The notes below the pieces were generated by a model. The model did not search any database. It worked only from the letters and a program-made list of their open reading frames with translations, and was not told where the DNA came from. A program made the position numbers and the translations under genes. From Sipunculus nudus (Eukaryota; Annelida; Sipuncula; Golfingiida; Sipunculidae), in assembly GCA_026874595.1 (NCBI GenBank), contig CM049316.1:21971839-22035838 (forward strand): a stretch of 64,000 bases of DNA, in the 5' to 3' direction. Positions within the stretch are counted from its first letter, which is position 1. The number at the start of each line of letters is the position of its first letter. Positions 1 to 11,843 of this stretch are shown here, piece after piece.

Positions 1-3000
1 GTAGTCTTTATTAGATAGATTTTGATAACTAAAATCAACTTGTCTGTTTATTTATTTAATATCAAGTTTAAGCTGCTTAAGTGCATATCATACTAAATAT
101 TTGTAGGCCTATGTTGAAATAAAAAAAAACAAGTAACAGAGCTTTTATTAAGAAATGATAAACAAAGAAAAAATAAACGTATCGTCAAAACGTATCGGTA
201 TCGAATTAACTGTATCGCAATACGTATTGTACCGGAAGAGGCGGACCGATACCCAGCCATATTATTTTCTGAAAACTTTTACTTAATTGTAGTATAAATT
301 AATGGTGTGCCGGTTTGTCGAATATATCGAAGATTGGTCGTGTAATTTTTTCTTCTTTCATAATCGATTTAATCGATTACATTTTTACAAAATCCATCAT
401 AAACGAGGATGAATCCAAAAGAAGTGATATCATCCCGATACATAGTCTTATTCTGTCAGAGATCTAAGAAATAAGGGGCACTCAGAAGTGAAAGCATTAA
501 AGTTTATCCTTGCCCAACGAATAACTGTCAACAGCCTGACCTTTTAGCGTGATGTGCAAGTAAGACTGAGTTGACTACCGGTCAATAATTTAGGCATAAT
601 TCTATATATGCAGTTATATAGATGGTACATATAATCAATCTTCGAGTATGATTTTACAACCGAATCCTACCAATAGTATAAATGGGCTAAATTTAGACAT
701 CTAGCAGATGATATGGTACATATAATCAATAAATAATCTATCATCTGGGTTTTCATCTTCCAGTCATCGAGTATAATTTAGACACTTTTTCATAAAGTTT
801 TTTTTTTACTCGGATTTGGACTGGTACTTGTATTGGGACTCAGATTACGTAGACTCGACTACATCCCTGATCTGCTGTATATATGGTAAGCCATTTGGGT
901 GTAGGCAGATGCCTTTTGTCCTGTTGAAATATACGCCTCTGTCTTTGACATGACATGTTACTTGATTTATTACACCATACAGTAATCACCTTGATAACCC
1001 ACGACATTTAGCGTCTCTTGAATTGACATATTTATGATGGATCTGAAATTATAATTTAGTTTATCTTATACGTTGCAGCCAAAAACGTGTCAGTGTAAAC
1101 GAAAAAAATGGGCCTTCATCTATCTTTTGGCGTTTTCAGTGACATCAAGGTGACGGGATATTTCAAATGTATCACCAAAAATGTTAGTGCAGAAAAGAAG
1201 GTATAAGAAAAATAACCGTGTAATTGATTAAACTTAAGTTTAAGCCTTTTTTGACACCGCGGTGGTATGCCCTAACAATTGGGACAAATACACACTCAGG
1301 GACCACAGGGTGCAGTAGCCACCGGGCCTAGATAACAACAGGGCATACTATAAGAGGAAATGTGAGCCACTGCCCTGTCATGTCCTTTGAAACCGGACTG
1401 AAATTCTCCAGATGTACATATTTAGATAAGCAAGCTTTAAAATGGAGGCGGTTACCTCAACAGAAAAAATATTTGAAGAAACTCGAATGTTCTTGAACTT
1501 ATCTTTTCTCTGAAATTATCACAAACAAGAGGTTTTACAAAATTGCAATTCTTGGTTCAATCGATATATACTGTATTCTCCAATTAGGGTTAATGCAGCA
1601 CTTAACTTGCATGTTTATGGTGCATGCTGATCCTACAATATATACTCGAGTAATATTAAGAATTTATGAAAACAAAAATATCTGCCGAGCACCCTTCACC
1701 ATAGATTTATGTAGCATCATGGTAAATGATCAGGCATGCATTTTTGCTGCCTTAGGGGTTAAATGAACAGAATTAGTTTCAAATGAAAACACATTGTGGA
1801 CTTGTGGTATGAGAATGACCCCTTGTTATATCACAGCCTGGCAGGCATGGACCGGAGGGCCTCGTATCAGCCGGCTTAGGATCATTACCGTCCAGATCTC
1901 ATTAGCGAAGCCTAACATCATTGTAACACCTCGACTTCTAATTTGATCTGGTCAGCAATTACTGATCACCTGCGGACATGTGTCAAATAATTAGAGTGTA
2001 ACAGACCCACGGTTGTGGACATAGCTGGAAATCAGTGTCCCACGGCTTGTTTAATTAAACGTTAACAGGGGCATCAATACAGAGGGGGCGGGAATACATG
2101 TATATAGCCCCTCACCCACGTTTAAGCAACAAGGGACGATCAGCGTAATCACCCCCTGCTATTTAAGTTTAGAGAATAAATCAAGTTTTGTGAATTTTTA
2201 AGTCTAAGATAATTAAGGGATATATTTAAGTATAAGCTAACCACAACCCCGCTAGGTTATAACATAGCTGGCTAATTAAAGTGAGATACCCAAGACTGAG
2301 GTGTGTTCTGTTTATTTTACAGTAACAGACTCGTTGGTGCTTATAATTAATTCTGATCAAAATGCCTATATGTGGTCTGTCGTGCAGAACTTGACCGGAG
2401 GGCTTCACAAACAACTCCTTCTTACCCTTCATCCCCACCCTCACCACACCTGCAGCAGTCGACAGTGGTCTGTTGAATTAATGTACTGTTACATTTGTTT
2501 AGTCTACTGCGTGGCTACTGTTCAGTCTACTTTTTTGTGGCTAGTGTTCTATTCACACAAAAAAAAGCCATATAAAATATACCTAAAATTTAGTAATTCT
2601 TCCTTGAAATATTATGATATTTACCAATATTGCATTCTAAAACCCTGTGCCTACTCCGGTACAAAAGTTGGAATAAGCTTGCATCGGGTGCAATAGGTGG
2701 TGCGAAACAGGAATATAGCGCACGCTTACTCAAGAATCAATTAAGATTTTCAAGCTTCAAACCCTTGTTTCTTCTGTATTACATCTTCATTGTCTCTTCT
2801 CCTTTTTTAGAGTAATCGCTCATGCAAAAAACAAAATCGGAATTCCTATCTTGTAATAATAAACAGACAAACATAACCATAAAACGTATTAAACAGGTAA
2901 ATTTGAGGTAATAAGTAGATGTTCCGGGGTAAACTTTTGTATTTAGTCAAAATGAACTAATAGCATGGGATGATACACATGTATAGTTCCAAATTTTTGT

Positions 3001-3739
3001 TTATATCGTTAATGATATATCCAATTTATACTTTTCCTACTAACACTCACATTTAGTGAACATGATGCAACAAACGTACACAGTGAGGGATATCAAAATA
3101 ATTCAATAGACCCTTAGCACTCCACCTGCGCCACCTGTCGGCAATGATCGACACTGGGGGTTCGGTCCTTTACATAGGCAGGAAAGATCCTATTTCGTCA
3201 AATTTAGTATGATAAATGTAAAAAAAGAATACCTTATCTTTAACGGCGAGGAACCTAACAGAAAATGACTTGTGTTAATTGTATTTGACGACCCCCAATA
3301 TTGGTTCATTGTTACGTAAACATGTATATTATAATGTATACATGTATCATGTATGTATGTCATCATGTATGTGTATATATAAATGTTTGTATATGTATAT
3401 AGGCTAATACAATATATCTTTATTTTCCACACAAATATTTCACTTTCAATGCATTTATATAGACTGTGGTACTGCAATAATCATTATCTTATCATAGCTC
3501 ATTGGGCCCGAACACAGCAGGCGATCGAAACACGCAGTGCGCACGGTCATTGAAAAGGTCTGTTAGATGAATGTGGTTTCTGAGTAACTTTTAACCGTCA
3601 ATTGTGCATGGTACGTCGAAGAGTTTCATTTAGTGTGTGCCGACAGAATACTGCAGAGAGGAAGAAACCGAAATCTAATCTGGTAAAAGTAATTGAAACT
3701 TGCGGTTCCTGTATGGTTTCATTCGCGTAAATAGGCGGA
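1..3739. other. AT-rich intergenic stretch without a recognisable gene
   Basis: Open reading frames are short and show no recognisable domain. An 18-bp direct repeat (atggtacatataatcaat) occurs at 622-639 and 713-730, and each copy is followed by a related cgagtatnatttt motif, so a small local duplication is likely. A 9-bp inverted pair, GTATGCCCT and AGGGCATAC, brackets roughly 1266-1349 and may be a decayed MITE. Around 2080-2110 a short GC-rich stretch lies just before TATATAG, which is promoter-like but far too weak to call. Nothing else could be supported. Confidence 0.6.
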
Positions 3740-3925
3740 TATGATTCTGAAGGGATGTCATCTACAATGACACGGCTCAATGATGTACGGCTGTATCATC
3801 CTCAGTTCATTACAATTATTTACCCTGCTTCCGGAATATGATCTCTTGACCATTAGATCTTTGTAATTACATGTCACGTGACACCAAAACTATTTAACAG
3901 TTCATTGCTGCTTGAAACAAGTCTT
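3740..3925 (+). repeat. Dispersed repeat module, copy 1 (partner at 25140-25335)
   Basis: This stretch aligns by eye with 25140-25335. Shared blocks include gggatgtcatctacaatg versus gggatgtcagctacaatg, atatgatctc, atctttgtaa, gacaccaaaactatt and cagttcat-gctgcttgaaac. The copies are clearly diverged and in the same orientation. No coding capacity was seen. It is an interspersed repeat of unknown class. Confidence 0.7.
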
Positions 3926-4092
3926 GTGAGTGTCAACCTGGTACACGTAGAGGTTGTGTATGATTTATAAATCCCCGTCAGGGTGATCCTCCACAGACCG
4001 GTTATAACCTAACAATGGCTCTATTATAATGAACTAGCCATAACAATGGAAAAGTACGGAGCCCGGGAGACGACATGGTGAAAAATATTTAT

Positions 4093-4248
4093 TAATTCGT
4101 GCGCACGAATTACTAATCCGTGCGCACGAATTACTAATCCGTGCGCACGAATTAGTGACCAATGAGAACAGCTCTCTTATGTTGCTGGCTCAATGCTCAT
4201 TGGCTACTAATTCGTGCGCACGAGTTATTAATTCGTGCGCACGAATTA
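4093..4248. repeat. Left array of 20-bp palindromes (5 copies)
   Basis: Five copies of TAATTCGTGCGCACGAATTA or one- to two-base variants lie at 4093-4112, 4114-4133, 4135-4154, 4208-4227 and 4229-4248. The sequence is its own reverse complement and has CpGs in the GTGCGCAC core. Copies 3 and 4 are separated by a spacer bounded by CCAATGAG and CTCATTGG, so the whole arm can fold back on itself. Such subterminal arrays can be transposase or host-factor binding sites; that role is inferred. Confidence 0.9.
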
Positions 4249-4559
4249 CTAGCCAATGAGAAGCAAGCACACATCGACTCTGCCTAGGCACAGGCTGGCA
4301 GTTTTAGCGGGCACACATGGTTGTCAAAATGGAGCCCAGCGCCTTCCGACAATTCCATGACTTCCTACCTTGGAAAATTCGGAACTCTGTATATTGAAAA
4401 TAGAAAGGGCTTTAAGCGATTTTTAAAGAATATCAATATAAAACTCACAGACCCAGTTGCCGTGCATGGTGGAAAATTTCTAAGTAAGGCTTTCTCTGGT
4501 AAAACAAAACAACAACGAACCTTATAATCGTTGGGGCATAATGGGCACATTATTATAGA

Positions 4560-5430
4560 CAAAGCCGATCGGGCTGAAATTTTTAACAGTTATTTTGCTT
4601 CACAAAGTAACTACAGTTACAGTTCTCAACCGCCATTGACGATGATGCTAAATTGCAAATAACACATAAACTAGGTGAAATGAACTTCACAGAACTTCTC
4701 AGGTCATATTTGATATGTTCGAAAGCAAATAAGCTTTTGGAAATTTTGAAAAAATTATAAATTCCATTTCTCTATGAAAGTTTTAGATCGTATGTACACA
4801 TCATTAATACGTTTAGTACTGGAGTGTGGTGCTTTAATATTTAACTATTGTTCTGTCAGACAGTCATACCAGCTGGAGAGTATAAAAGCGAAAACATGTT
4901 TAACATGTACTGGAGCGCTCTCGACTTCCAGCACTGGAGCTATGGTAAACGAGCTATAAGGGTCAAGTATAAAAATAAGAAGAGAGCTGGCTATACAATC
5001 CACATTTTATGAAATGATTAACGGACTAGCTCCAGATTATCTGCTAATATATTAACTCAAACTCTGTCTCATGCTCAGCCCTATAGAGTCCGCGCAAATC
5101 GCATTTGCTAAAGATACCGAGGTTCACACGGAAAGACTGTCGCTTTTCTTTCCTTCCAATTTTCTTTTCTTCCCTTTCAATAGCCTGCAAACTTTTGAAC
5201 AGTTTCCTATAATTCAGTCTACTTCAATCGATTCCTTTAAGGAAAATGTTCGTGACAATTTATACCCTGCCTCTCCAGAAATATACAGTTATTATTGCGA
5301 CAAACATCGTCAACATGAAATTATCCATACTCGGTTACGACTAGGTGCCAGTTACTTAAATCAATACCTATTTTCAAATGGAAAGACTGATGGTTATAAT
5401 CTAATTGATATGCTCGATATGGACTGGGAC
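4560..5430 (+). pseudogene. Decayed CR1/Jockey-type LINE fragment inside the TIR element
   Basis: Several frames carry pieces typical of the ORF2 of non-LTR retrotransposons. ADRAEIFNSYFASQS-type sequence near 4565-4615 resembles the segment between endonuclease and reverse transcriptase. VLDRMYTSLIRLVLECGALI and VRQSYQLESI from 4774 match the conserved region after the RT fingers and palm. INGLAPDY near 5017 and HEIIHTRLRLGASYLNQYLF near 5317 match the C-terminal tail. The RT core with its catalytic aspartates is missing, so the copy has an internal deletion plus stops and frameshifts. It starts and ends inside the palindrome-bounded element, meaning it was captured by it or inserted into it and later eroded. 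Confidence 0.75.
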
Positions 5431-5512
5431 GTTTATTTTTATTGTATTACGCCTACCAGTAATAATATATGTATAAATATCAGTGTATGTGGAATGTCAA
5501 TCTGTATTAACG

Positions 5513-5516
<4 letters not shown>

Positions 5517-5546
<30 letters not shown>
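5517..5546. repeat. (AT)n microsatellite
   Basis: Uninterrupted alternating AT tract within the TIR element, immediately after the LINE remnant. Confidence 0.95.
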
Positions 5547-5548
<2 letters not shown>

Positions 5549-5738
5549 TATCGTGTGTGAATATATGTGCACTTTTCTAATCTGATCATTTATATATACA
5601 TATATATATATTCATGTTAATTTTTCACTTTCTTTTAATTTAGATGCAGGAGAGCAGTTGCATTAGCCTTATCGGCTACTTTGTTATCCTATTGATATAA
5701 ATATTTTCCCACTTTGAAAATATATTTTTCACACCTAG

Positions 5739-5906
5739 TAATTCGTGCGCACGGATAAGTAATTCGTGCGCACAGATTAGTTATTCGTGCGCACGAATTA
5801 ATAAATATTATTTCCACCTTGGAAATTTATTTTTTCACACCGAGTAATTCGTGGCCACGAATTAGTAATTCGTGCGCACGGATAAGTAATTCGTGCGCAC
5901 GAATTA
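5739..5906. repeat. Right array of 20-bp palindromes (6 copies)
   Basis: Copies lie at 5739-5758, 5760-5779, 5781-5800, 5845-5864, 5866-5885 and 5887-5906. The copy at 5845 has a GTGGCCAC core in place of GTGCGCAC, a change that keeps the palindrome perfect. Spacers between copies are mostly one base. This array mirrors 4093-4248. Confidence 0.9.
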
Positions 5907-6493
5907 ATAAATATTTTTCACCATGTCGTCTCCCGGGCTCCGTAGAAAAGAGCATTTTGAATTAAAAGCTTTCTTTTTTCTGGTTCAGATCATTTCTAAA
6001 ATTTAACGGATTATTCCTTGCCTATTTTCCGAACCCTCCATAAAAAATCTGCTCTGAACACTTTTCCGCGTTAATTTACAGACTTTCGAGTAAGTAGAGA
6101 TGATACTATTCTGGAGATGTTCTGGGTCAATAACAAAAGTATTTTCGTTTGTTTGTCAGTCTGTGTGTTGTTAATCAGATATCCCTTAAATTAGATTCGC
6201 CACGAGACATTCTAACTGATTACTGATGTATTCGCCAGTTTGTGGCCAGTTTTCCTTTTTACTAAATGTCAATTTGTTTATGTTTATTAACTTTGACCTT
6301 TATGGACGAACCAATTTTGGACGAAACAAAGATTGGGATAATCATATCTCTGTTTGCTCTGCCAGGTCATGGGTTTACATGGAACGGTCAATAACTACAT
6401 ACGTCATGCATCAAACAGCTCGCCTCATTCCCGATTCAACTTCACTGGGGTTTCTCACCCAGTGAACCTTAGATAGTTCATTCATTTAAATAT

Positions 6494-6600
6494 TTATATC
6501 TTCTCGATTTTAGATTTGCCTTGGGTGCTCTGACGGGGATCGAAACATGGCCCTTCAACGCCGAAGTCCAAAGCCTTAACCACTAATCGACATTGTTCCC
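6494..6600 (-). mobile_element. tRNA-derived SINE fragment
   Basis: Read on the minus strand, TAGTGGTTAAGGC (about 6573-6586) resembles an RNA polymerase III A box, and GTTTCGATCCCC (6535-6546) a B box, at tRNA-like spacing. The body between them does not make a convincing mature tRNA, so a tRNA-derived SINE head is the better explanation. Its 3' end was not resolved. Confidence 0.6.
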
Positions 6601-8724
6601 TTATATAGAGTATTGTCCGTCCAAATACACATGTCAACATTTTTTTAGACAAGTGAGCCAGTATAAACCTTTCTGGTTCAAAGGTTGCAGGAGCTTCCAC
6701 GCCGAATCCTTACGTATAAAATAATGCCTTATGTGCACCTTACATTCAATTCATAGGAGACTAATAAGCCAAAATATGACAAAACATGTTACAGCGTTTA
6801 CGATTTAATCATCGTCGCGTGCAGAACCGATCATAAACAAGCCAGGCAAGCTGATGACGTCGGTCATTGAAGGTCATACCGACGGACTTTTGTGAAGTCT
6901 TGTAATAAAACACAACACGCAACCATTACAGACATAATAAGTGTACCATGAAAGAATTTACTGTCTAGCTACAAGACACCATCAACGGTTCCCATTAATT
7001 TCTCATTTTTACATGATATTATAGTACCTTACACAATACCTGTTTATTACTTTAAGCCGAAGGGCATTTTTAAAGAATATTTCTAGAACTATCATCGCGA
7101 ATAAACATGCGGTAAGGGCTCTGGGGGCACTATATATTAGTTGAATGTTAGAGGAATTGATATATGTTGATAAGCTGGCGTGTGCTTAGACATAAATGAT
7201 AAAATACAGAAAATAGGACAATCTTAAACATATATAAGTGCGTTCCAGGCTCCAGTCGAGGTGCTGATGTGTGTTCCTGATCTAAAATCGATCATGAAAC
7301 TGCAGGACTCGATTGACCCTCCTTCATATTCTCACCATGTACTTTGGTTGTCACGGAGTGGCAGCAACAATAATTTTTACCTGCCGACATTCTGTCAGTG
7401 TACGCAGCAGTTGAGAGTGTGTACTAAAAAAGCTGCTAGATCTCTTGAAATGAAAAAGCCATGTTTTTTACTAATGCTTGATTTATTATTCACAATCAAT
7501 GATAATTATTAAAATTCTGACATAATCCAATTATATAACACTTTTGACAAATATTTTTGCAAGTTTTATTTATTTATTTTACTAGCATTCATTCGAATTA
7601 CAAAATGATAAAACACTTGTAAAAGTAAAACATACTGTCTAGTCAGCTGATTCAGCATTCGAATTGTGTTAAATGTAGCTCTTATTTTTTTAAAACCTTT
7701 AATGTCTTTATTTTATTTTTTTTTCAAACCGCTAACCCTTTATTGCAGTCCTATAAGCATAATGTTATCGTATATAAATATTTTGTCAAGAAAAAAGGAA
7801 CGTATTTTTTATTGTTCTCGACCAGGCAAATATTATACTTATAGGACATGCCAGCTCATTGAATTAACACATGTATTTATAACCAGATGAATTACATCTA
7901 GATTCAGAACTGGAATTAAAACGATAACAACGCAGCTTTTTATGGTTTATCGCTCCTTTCTATACTCGCACATAGCAAAGTCCGATACCAGGATATATAG
8001 CCATCTGCTTACTTCTCGATGTATTCTGCATTTTTACTTAGAATTCCAGCACGTCCTTGTGTAACATTCTTATTATTTCTTTCTTCTGAATTTCTCATAT
8101 TAGGTTTAATCTATGTATATCTTATACTTGTATGTAATTTGTTTTGCGGTTTTTTTTAATTATACGGGACAATATAAATATAATTAACAATAAAATCAAA
8201 ATTTTGCGACGATTCAATTTTGCTTGGATTGATTTCAATTCTTGGATCTCATATCTTTCTTGTGGTTCATTGAAAGAAAAATAAATCATGAATTTAAAAC
8301 ATAGGAATTTATTATTTGAATAAATCAGCGAGGGGGTATTCTGAACAGAGCGGGGATGACGTGAAATTACGTCTAGACTATCCTCGGGTTAATCTGAATT
8401 CGATGTCATATTATCGGCGAAATAACCTGAAATGAAGGGTACCGTTAAAGAGGCCTAATCACATATCTGACCTTTATAAACTAAAGGTAATCACTGGAGC
8501 TTTTATAAAAAAATAAGCCAGAAAACATGGACATCACCACACACAGGCTGCTCAATTTGTTTAGATAAATGTGTTTATAACATATGGGGGCCGCCAAAAT
8601 AATCAAAACAAATTAAACAATGACACATGACGGCAAGTCAAGTCAGATATGAAAGAGCTTTGCAAGTGGCGTTTTGCAGCAAGTGACCCCCGCATATATG
8701 CAGCCAACCCCCTTAGATAACATG
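6601..8724. other. Intergenic region with one dispersed-repeat copy
   Basis: No gene was recognised. About 7860-7990 aligns with 28010-28130; shared blocks include ataaccagatga-tcacatc-agattca and ttcttttctatattc. The mixed-composition stretch 8330-8720 matches none of the repeats I found in this window, and I cannot assign it a function. Confidence 0.5.
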
Positions 8725-9370
8725 TTTATTTTTCCCGTTTGTCAACATTACTGTGTTTGCAAACACGTTGTTGATAAACAAGTTCATACATCCTTCACGG
8801 AGGCGTTATAAGGATGTTTCATAACCAGAATTACCCTTAGATCAATAATATATACACAAAGTAAGCAGGAAATCAAGTTAATTATTTATCAAAAGGTAGC
8901 TGAATGGACAGAATGATAAGCATCGTTTATTGAAAGCCGGAACATGTCGGCCGCTGGTTATCTACCAAATTATACCCTCAGACCCCTCGGAAACGAAAAG
9001 TCTGATAACTCTGTCAAAGCTTAACACTTGTTGTTCTGCACCAAATCACTCAAGGAATAAGATCTTTTGATCTGCGATACCTTTAATTGACATGGGGAAT
9101 GATATATTCCAAAATTTGTAATATCTAAGGTGACACCGCTAGAAACCAGCATCAATGTAACTGGAGAAATAAAACATAGAAATTGCAAGTTGTGAAATTT
9201 CAATAAAACTCACGGGTGATAAAATACATGATTTAGGCAAAAAAGGTATGGTTCCAAGGCACTTTTTTCAGTAATCATTGCGGGTAAGCGATAGTTTTAC
9301 TTTTTTTGCATGTTTCTATAAAAATGTCCTATGATCAGGGAAAAGCATGAAAAGAACAGATTTTTTCGCT
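8725..9370 (+). repeat. Mosaic of three dispersed-repeat modules
   Basis: About 8725-8895 aligns with 42665-42810 (cccgtttgtcaacattactgtgttt, acatcc-tc-cggaggcgttata, cagaattacc). About 9000-9190 aligns with 29400-29600, and with the reverse complement of 39880-40080 (aaggaataagatcttttgatctg and the aatatctaag region). About 9240-9370 aligns with 28820-28965 (atgtcctatgatcagggaaaagcatgaaaa). No coding sequence was found. The modules recur in other combinations elsewhere in the window. Confidence 0.65.
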
Positions 9371-10470
9371 AAACAGGTAAAAGCACTACATAACAAAGGA
9401 AATCTTATAAAAAATTGTATTATTTTATCTTCTTGAAAGATGAAGATCAAAATAATTGTTTTTATGCGGGGGGGGGGGGGGGTTAAATCGACGCGGGTGG
9501 TGCCTGAGAACAGTACCTTTTATTGATAAATAAGCTTAAGTTTTGCGCCATATATATGAAACATTTTTAGAATGTTTCAGGTACATAAAATCCCTGAATT
9601 CCTAAATTTATGAAGGGACTACAGAGAACGATAAAACCTGAACTTGCCATGATAAAACGGTTCTCAATTTTCTTATAAAACACTCGGGCCCCCTCTAAAC
9701 GTAAACATAGACCATCCCAATGTAGCGCCATTTCGGCCCTCTGACATTAGAGAGTCTATGAACAGTGTACTTAGTGTCGGGGTGCCGTTTCTTCTTTCGA
9801 CAAAGAGCGTACTGTATGGCCCTATGAAGATGCAAATATTATCGTCATTTTGACAACGCCTCATGGTCCACAAGTACGCTGTCTCTTGTCAGAAAACAGC
9901 GAGTCACTATCAACTTGCAAATATAAGTATTAATTCGCTGAATATTGTGTCAGAAAAATAACAGGCAAATCAATCAATTATCAATAAACTTTGCTAAATA
10001 TAGAAAACACTTGAATTCAAAATGTAGATTATGATTATAACATTCCACTCGCGATACAAATTTAGACATTGTTTCAATACAAACTAACATACCAAATGTA
10101 TACTTTTCAAGTTATTGGTTATGTATGGTACGGCTCCAAGGTAATTGAATAACCTCCCCCCATAAAAACAGGAAAGCTGATATTTTTAATTCTTTTGAAG
10201 ACTGCTTAAACATACAAGCATTTGCTTTTAATTAATCTTCTATAATAAAGGTATTTTTTGATGAATGGCTTAGTGTGATTCATAATTTGAATGTCATTTT
10301 AAACGAGAGCAATATGCTATCAGCTAGTATTTCTTGTATTTCTCTTAATATTTTGAAATAAATATATATGTTTTCTTCACAATGTATTATGTGAAGTGCC
10401 GATAGATCGCTATATAAATCCGTTGTTATAATAGTAAAATTACAAAAATAACAATAATAGTATCTTGACA
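9371..10470. other. Intergenic sequence with a G15 tract
   Basis: A run of 15 G residues lies at 9468-9482. Otherwise the region is AT-rich with no gene-like sequence. Confidence 0.6.
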
Positions 10471-10730
10471 TCAGCCGCTAGATGGCGCAGAGGTAGGAAG
10501 CACTTTGTAGGAGCTCCGAAGTATTTTCCTAAATATAGGATAAAAGGAGTACATGAATACTCTGAAATGTGCCAAAACATTCATCTAGGAATATAACATT
10601 GGTGGACGAGTAAATTTAGCAAAACCAAGTATTGCAAGAACTTTGGGTGGATATTTGTGTTTTGTCGAAAGAGCTACTGCCACGTCACAAGGCTGAGACT
10701 GGATAAATCCTGAATTACACGGCGGCCAAC

Positions 10731-11557
10731 ATGGACAGTCAAGGTAAACCAAATTTTGATATTAATTCCCAAGTCGCTCCTGGTGAAAATTCAGCAACAA
10801 TACCACAAATTTTATCTGATAGACAGCTCTTGGAATTAATTTGGACAAAAGTATAAAAAATTGACCAAATTGGCAGCCGTGTAGATGAATGCGTTAGAAA
10901 AATAAACTACCTCGAAAACAAACTTGATAACTTAGAAACCAACTATAAGGAGCTGGAGGAAGGGACCTCTTATATAGAAGGAGAGTTTGAGGAGCAGAAA
11001 GCTACAATTGAAAATTTAAAGAAAAATATGGTGCAAAAGACGGACCTTGAAAAAGTTCAAAATGAAGTATCAGACCTAAGTAATTATACCAGAGGTAAAA
11101 ATATACTACTTCATAATGTACCAGAAGGTACGGAAGGTCAAAATACAACACAGTTTGTGGACCATTTTATTAAAGAAACCATTGGAGTTGATGACAGTCC
11201 AATAGAAGTTGCATACCGAATCCCTCAGTCTGGTGGTAATAAAACTAAGGTCCATGGGACCAATGATGAAAAGAGATCACGAATAATATTGGCACCACAA
11301 AAACAAGCCGTGATCAAGTGTTACGCGTGGCACCTAGTTCACTGAGTAAGAAAAAATTCAACGGCCAACAGATTTATGTAACGGATGATATACACCGTGA
11401 TACACGCCAGATACATAAGAAATTAGTACCAGTGATGCGAGAAATGCGAGAGAAGGGGTGGTTTGCTATTATCCCTTGGTCCGTCCCCAGAGTAATTCGT
11501 TACAGAGAAGGCCCAAAGGACTCAGGGTTACCTATGAAAACCTACAGGATTGAGTGA
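10731..11557 (+). pseudogene. LINE ORF1p, L1-type RNA-binding protein (broken)
   Basis: ATG at 10731 opens a frame interrupted by TAA at 10854-10856 and continuing in the same frame to about 11345. The coding signal then moves to another frame (11318-11557) through a frameshift. The N-terminal third is heptad-like and rich in Lys, Glu and Leu, as expected for the trimerising coiled coil. It is followed by LSNYTRGKNILLHNVPEG, typical of the RRM of L1 ORF1p, and then by the C-terminal domain (YVTDDIHRDTRQIHKKL, GWFAIIPWSVPRVIRYREG). In active elements this protein binds element RNA and acts as a nucleic-acid chaperone in the cytoplasmic RNP. Here it cannot be made whole. Confidence 0.82.
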
Positions 11558-11843
11558 CCCGTTTCAGCTTCAAACTTAATGGACTTGCATTAAAACAGCT
11601 ACACACGTGGGGTATTTTCCTTTTTTGATGCTTTTAAATTAAATGACTGAGAGCTCCAGGTGCATGGTATTCCGTGTATACCGGTGATACTTGTGCATCC
11701 GACCGTTACGCCGGTGGTACATTCAAACGTTGCATGTGTTGTGTGCAGGGACTACCTTTGTGAGTATCCTTCATTTGCTATGTGTAACTTGGGTTTGTGT
11801 GTTGAAGGTAAGGTATTGCTTTTGTAATATATTTCTATTCTGA

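Larger units (their letters stand above)
4055..5944. mobile_element. Non-autonomous TIR/foldback element with palindrome arrays and 6-bp target duplication
   Basis: The two ends are inverted copies. The left end reads inward from TACGGAGCCCGGGAGACGAC and the right end is its reverse complement, ending at 5944. Identity continues for about 90 bp into an array of a 20-bp palindrome. GAAAAG occurs directly outside both ends (4049-4054 and 5945-5950), which is a good 6-bp target-site duplication. The interior holds no transposase; it holds a decayed LINE 3' region. Terminal repeats, subterminal palindrome arrays and a foreign interior point to a foldback-like non-autonomous DNA transposon. I cannot name the superfamily. 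The almost intact terminal identity suggests fairly recent movement. Confidence 0.85.

Noticed and set aside
4093-5906. Evenly spaced palindromic repeats resembling a CRISPR array
   Set aside because: Spacers are one base or long and inverted, the arrays are terminal repeats of a mobile element, and the DNA is eukaryotic.
6494-6600. Possible genuine tRNA gene
   Set aside because: A and B boxes are present but no complete cloverleaf could be paired; a SINE head fits better.
8330-8720. Possible conserved enhancer in mixed-composition non-repeat DNA
   Set aside because: Conservation cannot be judged from one sequence; noted only as unexplained.
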